The position numbers and the translations under genes are program-made. This document shows, piece after piece, positions 42,645 through 51,211 of a DNA stretch of 64,000 bases (positions within the stretch are counted from its first letter, which is position 1; each line of letters begins with the position of its first letter). The DNA is taken from the NCBI GenBank assembly GCA_964620445.1, contig CAZUHB010000025.1, positions 1 through 64,000 of the forward strand. Reading direction: 5' to 3'. A model generated the notes under the pieces. The model ran no database searches. It worked only from the letters and a program-made list of their open reading frames with translations, and was not told the origin of the DNA. This DNA is from CAZUHB01 sp964620445 (GTDB taxonomy: Bacteria > Planctomycetota > B15-G4 > CAYZWU01).

Positions 42645-45600
42645 TCAGCCGTCCCTCATGGAACGCCACGTGTCCGCCTCGTCCGGTTTCCCCCACGCCT
42701 CGTAGAGTTCGATCATCGTGTCGAGCGATCCCGTCGTCTTGATGTTGTCGATCCCTAATTCGGACCGGTAGATCGTGAAGCTTTCGATAAGCGGTTCCTC
42801 CGCTTCGTCGAAGCGGCGGAGCGCCAGGAAGCAATCGCCGATGTTCGCGAGATAGCTCCCCCTGTCGTACTTCTCCCCGGCCGGAAGCCTGTCGGCCCGT
42901 GAAAAAACGTCGCGCCAGATCTCCAAAGACTCGGAGTAGCGCTCCTGCAGCTTCACGGCAAGCGCAACGCGCGCCAGGGCCTTCACCGTTTCCACATGGT
43001 CGCTGCCGAGACTCTCCGTCCGCAGATCGAAAACCTCGCGATAGAGCCACTCCGCCTCGACCGGCTGTTCGTTGCTCCTGAGAAAGAGGGCCAGGTTGTT
43101 TATCGACCGGATCGTATCGGAGTGCTCGTTTCCGTACTTCTCCCGCATGGCGGCCAGGACCCGGCGGAAATAGACCTCCGCCTTTTCGTTGAGTCCTTTC
43201 CTCGCCAGCAGAATCGCCAGATTGCTCATGGTGTCGATCAGGAGCGGATAGTCTTCATCGGGAAAGGACGAACTCTGGGAAAGCAGCCGGCGGAAGATCT
43301 CCTCCCCCTCCTCGGCCTTGCCGCGCCTCACCAGCACGAGTCCGAGATTGTAGCTTGTCGTCAGGGTGTCGGGGTGGGTTTCTCCGAGCACTTTTTTGCG
43401 GGATTCCCACGTCGATCGCTGAATCGCTTCAGCCTCGTCCAGCTTGCGCTGCTTGTTGAGCACGATGCCCAGATTGCCCAGGCTCTCCAGTGTATCGGGA
43501 TGCTCCGGACCGAGCAGACTCTTCCGGCCTTCCACCGCTTCGCGCAGCAGATCCTCGGCCTCGGTCAATCGCCCCATCTCCTTGAGAACGTTGGCGAGGT
43601 TGTTGCCCGAATTGAGGGTCAGAGGATGGGACCTTCCCAGCAGCTCGACGCGCTGATCATGGATCTCGCGGTTGATCATCTCCGCTTCGTCGAGCTTGCC
43701 CTGCTTCTTGAGAACGATGGCGAAATTTCCCATCGTCGCCTGGGTATCGGGGTGTCCGACTCCCATCACGTCCTCGACCTTCTCCGAAATCTCCCGGAAC
43801 ATCCGCTCCGCCTCGTCATACTTTCCGGCAAGCAAGGCCGCATTGGCCACGTTGCTCTTCGACTGGAGCGTGACCGGATGGTCTTCTCCCAGGAGCGCGC
43901 GCCGGCGTTCGAGGGCCTCACGGTGCAACTCTTCCGACTCGCCATAACGGCCGAGATTTTCGAGCGTACCCGCCAGGACGGCCGTCGTCGAAATCGTGTC
44001 GATGTGATCCCGGCCCTTCCATTTAGTCTCCCAGGCAAGGGCCGTTCTGAGCAGCTGCTCGGCCTCGGTGTAGCGCCCTTGCGCCCGGCGCACCCTTGCG
44101 AGGAAGTTGACGGCCGTGTTCGTGAGGACATGATCCTCTTCGAGGTTCTCTTTGCAGAACTTTCTGATCTCATTCAGAATCGACTCCGCCTCGTCGAGGC
44201 GGCCCTGCTCGAGATAGACCCGGCTCATGTAACACTGCGATTCGAACACGTCGACGGAATGAGGACCGTAGAGCTCGACGCGGATCGCGATCGCCTGGCC
44301 GATCTGTTCCTCCGCCGCATCGAGAAAGTCCCGGTTCACATAGACCGATCCGATCGTGTTGTGCAGGGAGGCTCTGATCTCGGGCTGGTCCTTGAATTCA
44401 TTTTCGATCCTGCGGGCCGCCCGATCGAGCATCTCGTGTTTGTCGAGGTCTTCGCCGACCCTGTAGGGGTCTGCGGAGAGAAAAGTCTCCTTGAGAAAGC
44501 TGTTGATCAGCCGCGCCTGCTCGGCCGCATCGTCGGACCGCTTCTTGGCACTGACCGCGACCGCCCGTTCCTGGGCGGCGATCCGGCCCGCCTCCACGGC
44601 GCGGGCGTGCTCCGCCCGGATCCGCGGGTATGACCAGAGGACCACGTAGAGCAGAAAAGCGACGAGCGATGCAACGGCCACGAACGCGGCCAGGCTCATG
44701 GCCGGATTGCGCTTGATTATCTTGACAGCCTTGGTGGCCGGCCCGGCGGGCCGCGCCAGGATGACCTCCCCCCCGACGTACCGATTCAGATCGTCGGCCA
44801 GCGCGGCCAGGGTCTGGTAGCGGTGCGACCGTTCCTTCTCGAGAGCCTTGAGAACGATCGTCTCCACGTCGCCCCGCAGGGAACGGTTGACGGTGGACGG
44901 CCTCTTCGGGGCCTTCTCGCGAATCAGCCGGGATGCCTCGAAGATGGCCACGCTGCGCACATCGTAGGGAAGTTGCCCGCAGAGCAGTTCGTAGAGGACC
45001 ACACCGAGAGAGTAGATGTCGCTCCGGATGTCGAGCTGATTGGGATCGGCCGCGCACTGCTCGGGCGACATGTACTGCACCGTGCCGATGAGCTGGCCCA
45101 CGTCGGTCTGCTGCGTGGTGAGCGCCAGATCAGCGTCGGTGGCGCGCGCCACCCCGAAATCGATCACCTTCACCCCGCCCTGGGCGTCGACGAGAATGTT
45201 CGCCGGTTTCAGGTCGCGGTGGATGATCCCCTTCTGATGCCCGTGGTGAACCGCGTCGCAGACCTGGGTGAAAAGAAGCACCCTTTCCTTCGTGCCGAGC
45301 TTCTCCTTCCGGGCATATTCGGTGACGGAGCGGGCGTCGGGCACGTACTCCATCACGAAGAAGGGGACGCCGCCCCGTTCCGGCCCGCCCGGGGTGCCCT
45401 CGGAATGATGGGTTCCCGCCTCGAAGACCTGGGCGATGCCCGGGTGCCGGAGCCCGCCGAGGACCTGCGATTCGAACTCGAAGCGGCGCAGCGCGTCGGG
45501 CGACGCGATCCCCTCCTTCATCACCTTGACGGCCACCGTGCGCCGCGGGTTATCCTGTTCGGCCTCGTAGACCACTCCCATGCCGCCCGTGGAAATCACC

Positions 45601-45866
45601 CGCGTGAGCCGGTAGTTCTCGAACTGTTCGTTCAAGAGCGCGTCGGACGCCTCGCCTCTCTTCTGTTCGACAACGGCCGGAGTGTCGAGAAAATCTCCGC
45701 ATCCCGAATCCGCATCGAGGAGGTCCTCGACCTCGGCGCGCAGATCAGCATCCCCCTCGCAGGCACGGTCGAGAAATTCCGCCCGTTCCTCAAGCGGCTG
45801 ATCGAGAGCGGCCGAAAAGATATCCTTGATGCGCCTCCATCTATCGGACTGGCCCGAGTCGGTCAT
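42645..45866 (-). CDS. Receptor-like Ser/Thr protein kinase with TPR array
   Basis: 1073 residues. An N-terminal pre-kinase segment (about 5-60) is the module also found in both kinase remnants of this window. The kinase domain (about 85-345) is intact: glycine loop STGGMGVVYEA, VAVK with Lys114, HRDLKPANILVD with catalytic Asp218, DFGVA with Asp236, and YMSPEQ. A single membrane helix (about 395-415) follows, then a coiled coil and at least ten kinesin-light-chain-type TPRs each built as EAE-x-LxRE-x(n)-GxxHPxTL-x-S-x-xNLA. Expected to sit in the inner membrane with the TPRs outside the cytoplasm. GAGGGA precedes the ATG. Confidence 0.92.
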   Translation of the reverse strand: MTDSGQSDRWRRIKDIFSAALDQPLEERAEFLDRACEGDADLRAEVEDLLDADSGCGDFLDTPAVVEQKRGEASDALLNEQFENYRLTRVISTGGMGVVYEAEQDNPRRTVAVKVMKEGIASPDALRRFEFESQVLGGLRHPGIAQVFEAGTHHSEGTPGGPERGGVPFFVMEYVPDARSVTEYARKEKLGTKERVLLFTQVCDAVHHGHQKGIIHRDLKPANILVDAQGGVKVIDFGVARATDADLALTTQQTDVGQLIGTVQYMSPEQCAADPNQLDIRSDIYSLGVVLYELLCGQLPYDVRSVAIFEASRLIREKAPKRPSTVNRSLRGDVETIVLKALEKERSHRYQTLAALADDLNRYVGGEVILARPAGPATKAVKIIKRNPAMSLAAFVAVASLVAFLLYVVLWSYPRIRAEHARAVEAGRIAAQERAVAVSAKKRSDDAAEQARLINSFLKETFLSADPYRVGEDLDKHEMLDRAARRIENEFKDQPEIRASLHNTIGSVYVNRDFLDAAEEQIGQAIAIRVELYGPHSVDVFESQCYMSRVYLEQGRLDEAESILNEIRKFCKENLEEDHVLTNTAVNFLARVRRAQGRYTEAEQLLRTALAWETKWKGRDHIDTISTTAVLAGTLENLGRYGESEELHREALERRRALLGEDHPVTLQSKSNVANAALLAGKYDEAERMFREISEKVEDVMGVGHPDTQATMGNFAIVLKKQGKLDEAEMINREIHDQRVELLGRSHPLTLNSGNNLANVLKEMGRLTEAEDLLREAVEGRKSLLGPEHPDTLESLGNLGIVLNKQRKLDEAEAIQRSTWESRKKVLGETHPDTLTTSYNLGLVLVRRGKAEEGEEIFRRLLSQSSSFPDEDYPLLIDTMSNLAILLARKGLNEKAEVYFRRVLAAMREKYGNEHSDTIRSINNLALFLRSNEQPVEAEWLYREVFDLRTESLGSDHVETVKALARVALAVKLQERYSESLEIWRDVFSRADRLPAGEKYDRGSYLANIGDCFLALRRFDEAEEPLIESFTIYRSELGIDNIKTTGSLDTMIELYEAWGKPDEADTWRSMRDG

Positions 45867-46031
45867 GCCATGGATCCCTCTGTGTCATCTGGAACGGAGT
45901 GTCGGCCCATTGTGCCTGCAAGAAGTGATTTTTGCCACCCCGAACCGCTGATCGGCCTGCCTCCCGGCAAGGACCCGCCCCGCCGTTCGAGCCGATGGTT
46001 TTTTGCGGCGCCGCTGTGTATACTCTCCGCC

Positions 46032-48302
46032 ATGGAGCACGGCGAAAACAACAGCGGGCGGCGGAGGAAGGTCTTTTTCTGTCTCGGCCTCTTCCTGCTC
46101 GCCTTCGGTTTGCGGTTTTTTGCGGGCGCCACCTTCTTTTTCACACCGATCGATCCCGATTCGAGAAACTTCGAAGTCCTCGACAGCTGCTACCACATGC
46201 GCCGCGCCTGGATGACGGTGGACGACTATCCGAATGTTCCCTTTTACGACAGCTACCACTACTACCCGGACAATCCGACCGTGCCCTGGCCGATCGGGTA
46301 CACCCTCTTTCTGGCGTCCGTTGCCAAGCCGGTCGATCTCGTCCTCGACTCGAAGCTCGCCGTCGAGACCGTGGTCGGAGTCGTTCCCTGCTTGATCGAC
46401 GCGCTCACGGCGCTTCTTCTGCTGCTCTTCTTTTGCCGCTATGTGCCCTTCCGGGCGGCCTTGCTGGGCGCCCTGCTCTATGCCGTCTCTTTTCTGAACA
46501 TCGCCTACTCCGAGGCGGGCTACATCGACCACCATTACTTCATCAGCTTTCTCGTGGCGTGCAGCGCATGGGCCTTCGGTTTCTTCGATGCGCGGCCGAG
46601 CGTCAAGCGGGGCATTCTGGCCGGTACGGTGTTGAGCGCGGCTCTGTTTTTCAACGTCTCCCTCATCCAGCATGTCCTGCTCTTCCTCGGTGCGCTCTGG
46701 TGCGCGCTTCTCCTTGCGCGCGACGGGAGCGAAAGGATCAAACCGGTCACGGCCCTGTTCATGACCGGTTTCGTTGTCGCTCTGCTCGTCTCCTTCACGA
46801 CTCCCGCGGGCAGGGACTTCCAGATCCGCTACGACGAGATCTCTCTTTTTCATCCCCTGCTGATCGTCTTCGCCATTCTGCTCGGTGCCCTCGGTCTGAT
46901 CTGGCTGAGGCCGGGGCTCCTCCCGGCCGGCAAGCGCATCGCGCTCACCGCGGTTCTCGGCGCGGGAACGATCCTGCTCGCCCTGGCGACCTACCAGGAC
47001 ATCGTCGAAGGAGCCCGCTTCCTTCTCGTGGGCAACCGTCTCAACAAGATCCAGAGCGAGGAGGCATCGATCCTCGGCTACGCCCCGATCTGGCAGCACG
47101 TCTTCACCTGGTTCGTGGTTTTCGTGCCATTCGGCTTGTTCGCCCTCTACCGGCCCGGCCGGGGTCCGCGGGGGAGTGGAGGGCCGGAACGGAGTGTCTT
47201 CTTCCTCGCGGCCGCGGGACTCTTCTTCGTCTACGGGTCCTTCACCGGGCTGTCCCACCTGCTCTACGTGCAGTACCTGTTTCCCTGGTACGGGCTCGTG
47301 GTCGGCGTGGGTGTCCACCACGCGCTCGGTCTGCTCGAAAAACGATTCTCGATCTTGAGCTACGCCCTTCTCGTCCCTTTCGCGCTTCAGGCCGGGTGGG
47401 CCGTCTGGACCACCCAGCTCGGCACGAACGAGATCCAGACCAATCAGCTCCGGTTCGACGAACAGACGGTCCGCGCCTGCGCCTGGCTGAGGGAGCACAC
47501 ACCGCCCACCTCCCACCACGCCGCGGGCGACGGCGAGCCCGAGTACTCGATCTTCGCCCATCGAGACTTCGGGCACCAGATCGTGCGCACCGCGCGGAGG
47601 CCGGTGACGACGAGCCCCTTCTCCACGCCCGACTTCGTGGACCACATGCAGGACTACGTGCGGCTCTCCTTCAGCACCGACGAGCGGAGCGCCGCGACCC
47701 TGATGGAGAAGTATCGCTCCCGTTATCTCATTCTCGACGGACGCGACAACAAGACGGTCGATTTCCTGATCGGTATCCTCGAGGGAGAACCCGACCACGG
47801 CCGGCTGCGTGCGGCGGTCAACGAAAAGACTCTCAACTTTCTTTTCCGCAACAACCTTCTCATCTTCGACGGGGCCTTGAACTGGCGCACCGCGCCGTCG
47901 ATCGAGCGTTTCCGCCTCATCTACGAGGGCCGGTCGAAACTCCCGGTCCAGCTGGCCACCCAGTCCGGGGTCACGACAGGGATCTACAATTCCTTCAAGA
48001 TCTTCGAGTACGTGCAGGGCGCGCGCGTCACGGGAAGCGGATTCTCGGCCGACGAGCTGATCCTTTTTCAACTCCCCCTGGAAACGAACACCGGAAGGCG
48101 CTTCACCTATTCGTCCGCGGCCAGGGCCGACGCGCAGGGCCGGATCGCCGTCACCCTTCCCTACGCCACCGAACAGATCCCGCACAGCGCGGTCCGGCCC
48201 CTCGCCGACCATTACGAGGTCACCATTTCGTCGGGGAAAACCAAGGTGCCCGTGTCGGAAAACCTCGTGAGCAGCGGCGGGAGCCTTGTTTTGAATCGTT
48301 GA
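46032..48302 (+). CDS. STT3-like oligosaccharyltransferase (GT-C family)
   Basis: 756 residues from the ATG at 46032; no Shine-Dalgarno is visible. About 11-13 hydrophobic segments occupy residues 15-475, followed by a soluble domain. Motifs of the STT3/AglB/PglB family are recognisable: LDSCYHMRRAW (Asp51 in the first outside loop, where STT3 has DxxYH), GYIDHHYF in the second acidic motif near 165, and in the soluble domain HRDFGHQI with Asp512, replacing the WWDYG acceptor-binding signature. The family transfers lipid-linked glycans to protein Asn. The altered WWDYG is also seen in some bacterial relatives, so N-glycosylation is plausible but unproven. A structured element follows the stop. 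Confidence 0.75.
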   Translation: MEHGENNSGRRRKVFFCLGLFLLAFGLRFFAGATFFFTPIDPDSRNFEVLDSCYHMRRAWMTVDDYPNVPFYDSYHYYPDNPTVPWPIGYTLFLASVAKPVDLVLDSKLAVETVVGVVPCLIDALTALLLLLFFCRYVPFRAALLGALLYAVSFLNIAYSEAGYIDHHYFISFLVACSAWAFGFFDARPSVKRGILAGTVLSAALFFNVSLIQHVLLFLGALWCALLLARDGSERIKPVTALFMTGFVVALLVSFTTPAGRDFQIRYDEISLFHPLLIVFAILLGALGLIWLRPGLLPAGKRIALTAVLGAGTILLALATYQDIVEGARFLLVGNRLNKIQSEEASILGYAPIWQHVFTWFVVFVPFGLFALYRPGRGPRGSGGPERSVFFLAAAGLFFVYGSFTGLSHLLYVQYLFPWYGLVVGVGVHHALGLLEKRFSILSYALLVPFALQAGWAVWTTQLGTNEIQTNQLRFDEQTVRACAWLREHTPPTSHHAAGDGEPEYSIFAHRDFGHQIVRTARRPVTTSPFSTPDFVDHMQDYVRLSFSTDERSAATLMEKYRSRYLILDGRDNKTVDFLIGILEGEPDHGRLRAAVNEKTLNFLFRNNLLIFDGALNWRTAPSIERFRLIYEGRSKLPVQLATQSGVTTGIYNSFKIFEYVQGARVTGSGFSADELILFQLPLETNTGRRFTYSSAARADAQGRIAVTLPYATEQIPHSAVRPLADHYEVTISSGKTKVPVSENLVSSGGSLVLNR

Positions 48303-48303
48303 C

Positions 48304-48570
48304 GTGGTGTTGGCCAATCGGTGGAAGAGACTGGGGTGGTCGCCCTTTCGGCTGTGTTGCGCGGTGATTTTTTTGTCTTGCAGACTCCCCTCGGCGAGCC
48401 CCTCCAGGGGAAGACGATGACGGTGGGCGGGACACAAAACGAGATCTGGTATTCCGCTCGAGCCTGAGTCTTCCCCTGAATGGTCTCTCGGTCGCTGCGC
48501 TGACCATGGACAAAAAAATCACCGCGCAACACAGCCGGCCAGGGACCTCAGATCTGCCGCCAAAAATACA
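48304..48570 (+). ncRNA. Structured element, copy 1 (28-bp outer stem)
   Basis: Begins two bases after the oligosaccharyltransferase stop. A perfect 28-bp inverted repeat (48350-48377 with 48509-48536), each arm having a 7-base T or A run next to GTC/GAC, encloses 131 bp with a nested stem CAGGGGAAGAC/GTCTTCCCCTG. Copy 2 (48795-49063, opposite strand) aligns over the whole length. The outer-stem sequences of the two copies differ strongly, yet each remains self-complementary, and the nested stem changes G to A on one side and C to T on the other. That is compensatory change, so the structure is under selection or actively maintained. Whether it acts as RNA, as cruciform DNA or as a mobile element is open. 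Confidence 0.5.
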
Positions 48571-48794
48571 TCAGCCCGTCGCCGCAAACCACGCGACCGG
48601 CCGCTTCTGCTTACGGGACTTCGCGGCGACCTTGTCAAAAACAACCGGGACCTTTCACGGTGACCGATCTTGTCACGTTTCTGCGGGGTGGGTACCGATT
48701 CGACGGTGTGCGACCGCGCCGGCATGTTGGCGAAGACAGGCACAACTCTATCGTCTCTTCAGTAACCCGCGCCGTCAGGGTGTGGTCGGCGAAT
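48571..48794. other. Sequence between the two structured copies, no gene
   Basis: No coherent coding frame and no repeat is seen here. Confidence 0.3.
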
Positions 48795-49063
48795 TTTAAT
48801 CGGGGGCAGATCTGCAGTCCCGCGCCGGTGGGATTTCGAGGTGTTTTTTTTGTCTATGGACAGCGCAGCGACCGGGAGACAGTTCAGAGGAAGACTCCGT
48901 CTCTGGCAGATAACCTGCCTTGGAGCGTTCCCCACCCATCATCCTCGTCTTCCTCTGGGCTGGCTCGCCAAGCGAAGCCTGCAAGACAAAAAAAACACCT
49001 CGAAATCCCGCCGAAAGGGCAACCACACCAGTATCTTCCTCCGAGAAGCCACCCCCCACCACA
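48795..49063 (-). ncRNA. Structured element, copy 2 (opposite orientation)
   Basis: The arms at 48827-48854 and 48985-49012 pair over 28 bp with one mismatch, with 8-base T/A runs. The nested stem is CAGAGGAAGAC/GTCTTCCTCTG. Read on the minus strand, it starts two bases after the stop codon of the sulfatase-like gene (49066), so both copies have the same position and orientation relative to the gene they follow. Conserved primary sequence includes GGTCGCTGCGCTG, TTGCAG after the first arm, GCCCTTTCGGC before it, and CAGATCTGCC after the last arm. Confidence 0.5.
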
Positions 49064-49065
49064 CC

Positions 49066-50454
49066 CTACCGAAAGTACCCCAGGGCTTTTAGTTTTTCCT
49101 TCTCTTCATCGGACAGATCGCGCGGCACCGCCTTGCCGGGAAGGTCGAGGCGATCTTCGTTGCGGATCTCGTCGAGGCGGGCCGCCATGCCGTCGGCCCG
49201 GTTCCGGTGCTGCTCGAGGGAGAAGAGGTTCGTCTCCTCGAAGGGATCGGTTTTCAGATCGAAAAGCTCGTACAGGTCGAGACCCGGCGTGTGGATCAGC
49301 TTGAAACCGCCGGCCACCAGCGAGTACCTGAGCTCGCCGCTCGGAAGGGGATTGGCCACGGCAAAGATCTCCCGCGGCGCGCCGTCGGGTTCGCGCAGGT
49401 CGATGCCCCGGAAACGGGGATCGAGGTCGACGCCCGCCACCTTCATCACCGTGGGAACGATGTCGAGATGCTGCACGAACTCGGTACGGCGTCCGACCAG
49501 CTCGGCGCCCTTCTTCACGATGAGCGGTACATGGGTCACGCTGTCGTAGAGGTTCTCGCCATGACCGAAAAAGTAGTTGTTCTCTCCCATGCCCTCGGCA
49601 TGGTCGGCCGTGAAGATGACGAGGCCGTTGTCGAGGAGGCCGAGATCCTCGAGCGCGCCCACGATCCGCCCGAACTGCTCGTCCAGATAGCGGATCTCCC
49701 CGTCGTACTGGGCCACGTACCGGTAGAAGTCCCTCTCCTCCTTCAGCAGGTTGTAGGCGGGGATACCCCCTCTGCCGCTTTCCGATTCGTTCGCCGGGAC
49801 GATGAGCGGTTCTCTCTCCCGATCCTTGAACATCTCCCTGTATTCAGGGGGGGGCAGGTAAGGGCCGTGGGGATCCTGAAAATGGACCCAGACGAAGAGC
49901 GGCTCGTCGCGATACTCCTCGAGCAGCGCGATCACCCTGTCAGCCGTTGCCCCCGCCATGCGCTCGGGCCACTTCCTGACCAGTTCGCGCTCCTCCATTG
50001 TGTCGTCGAAGATATCGAAACCCTGGTCGAAGCCGTTCCCCTCGCGCAGCACGTAATTGCTCACCACGGCGAGCGTGACGTATCCCCGGTCCCGCAAGAT
50101 CTCGGGCAGGCTGTCGATCGGCGGCACGAGGGGAATATTCTCGATCACCTTCGTCTCGTGGGGCAGAAATCCGCTCAGCACGCTCGAAAAGCTGGCGCGC
50201 GTCTCGGACGCGTGGGAACGGCATTGCTCGAAGAGCAGGGCGCTTTTCGCAAAAGCGTCGATGTTGGGCGTCGTGTTCCACGAGTATCCATAGCACCCGA
50301 GGTGGTTGGCGCGCAGCGTGTCCACGGTGATGAGAAAGATGTCGGGACGGTCCGATTCCTTGGGCGCTCTGCCGCAGCCGCACAAGACAAGGAGAAGAAG
50401 AACAGCGATCATCGACCCGCGCCGCGGACCTGTCGAAACGAGGTGCCTATCCAT
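49066..50454 (-). CDS. Sulfatase-superfamily lipoprotein
   Basis: 462 residues from the ATG at 50454, which overlaps the end of the Sel1-repeat gene by 8 bases and is probably translationally coupled. A hydrophobic segment ends in a double lipobox candidate (LVLCGCG, Cys25 or Cys27). The fold motifs are DIFLITVDTLRANHLGCYG, SETRASFSSVLSG and FTADHAEGMGENN. The formylglycine position is Thr85, so this is a third non-classical member, here without TPRs. It ends FLALGYFR-like (EKLKALGYFR), as do many such proteins. A role in removing or transferring a phospho- or sulfo-group at the cell surface is inferred from the fold only. Confidence 0.78.
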   Translation of the reverse strand: MDRHLVSTGPRRGSMIAVLLLLVLCGCGRAPKESDRPDIFLITVDTLRANHLGCYGYSWNTTPNIDAFAKSALLFEQCRSHASETRASFSSVLSGFLPHETKVIENIPLVPPIDSLPEILRDRGYVTLAVVSNYVLREGNGFDQGFDIFDDTMEERELVRKWPERMAGATADRVIALLEEYRDEPLFVWVHFQDPHGPYLPPPEYREMFKDREREPLIVPANESESGRGGIPAYNLLKEERDFYRYVAQYDGEIRYLDEQFGRIVGALEDLGLLDNGLVIFTADHAEGMGENNYFFGHGENLYDSVTHVPLIVKKGAELVGRRTEFVQHLDIVPTVMKVAGVDLDPRFRGIDLREPDGAPREIFAVANPLPSGELRYSLVAGGFKLIHTPGLDLYELFDLKTDPFEETNLFSLEQHRNRADGMAARLDEIRNEDRLDLPGKAVPRDLSDEEKEKLKALGYFR

Positions 50455-50926
50455 CCCGGTCCCCCTTCGCCGGCGGGAATCGTTCGAGCATCTTCTTTGC
50501 CATGGGATGGCCGTTGCCGGCCGCCTCGCGGATCCAGCGCATCGCCTCCGCGTCATCCCTGGGAACACCCACGCCGTTACCGTACATGGCACCCAGATTG
50601 AACTGCGCGCCCGCGTGGCCTTGCTCGGCCGCCGCGTGAAACAAATCGAAAGCCTTCTTGTCGTCCCTCGCAACGCCTCCCTTGCCCTCCCTGTAGAGAT
50701 TGCCGAGGGCGAACCGTGCCGACGCATCGCCACTCCGGGCCAGGAGGATGATCGCCTCCACCCTTTCGGTCCTGGTCAATCCTTTCCAGGAATCGGCCAT
50801 CGCCTCGAGGCGCAGGTCCTCCGGCCCCGGATTCCCCTGCCTGGCCGCTCCCCCCCTGGGAAAGGACGAGCTGTCACCGCAACCGCAGAGGACGACGATG
50901 AGGACGGGGACGAGAGCTGCTTTCAT
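50447..50926 (-). CDS. Sel1-repeat lipoprotein
   Basis: 159 residues from the ATG at 50926 (GAGAGG upstream). A hydrophobic segment ends in a VLCGC lipobox. At least two full Sel1-like repeats are seen: GDASARFALGNLYREGKGGVARDDKKAFDLFHAAAEQ and GHAGAQFNLGAMYGNGVGVPRDDAEAMRWIREAAGN, each of about 36 residues with the A-x-x-x-LG-x-x-Y-x-x-G pattern. Sel1 repeats bind proteins, often in the periplasm. It overlaps the following sulfatase-like gene. Confidence 0.8.
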   Translation of the reverse strand: MKAALVPVLIVVLCGCGDSSSFPRGGAARQGNPGPEDLRLEAMADSWKGLTRTERVEAIILLARSGDASARFALGNLYREGKGGVARDDKKAFDLFHAAAEQGHAGAQFNLGAMYGNGVGVPRDDAEAMRWIREAAGNGHPMAKKMLERFPPAKGDRDG

Positions 50927-51211
50927 CGAGGTTCCTCTCCTGTCGAGCCCGCTCCGAACCGGCCGCGGGCGCTCCCGGCTTTCATCCTCGGTCTCGGAAC
51001 CATCTAATTCTGTTCCATATATTTCATTCGAATGAGGATTGAAGGTCGAGCGATTTCGACCTATCATAACGGGATACAGAGGGAAACAAAAAAGGCACCC
51101 CAAAAAAACAGAAGGCTCGAATTTCTTCCGGATAACAGAGCGTAACGAATTGAACCAGGTTTCTGTCTGCTTTTTTCTTTTTAACGGCCTGACACAGTGG
51201 GAGGTTTCACG

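Noticed and set aside
45885..48437. An 850-residue minus-strand open frame opposite the oligosaccharyltransferase gene.
   Set aside because: No domain or start signal; the + strand shows clear membrane helices and STT3-like motifs.
48350..49012. Miniature inverted-repeat transposon as the sole explanation for the structured pair.
   Set aside because: Arms differ between copies while remaining complementary within each copy, and no target-site duplication is visible; kept as one alternative only.
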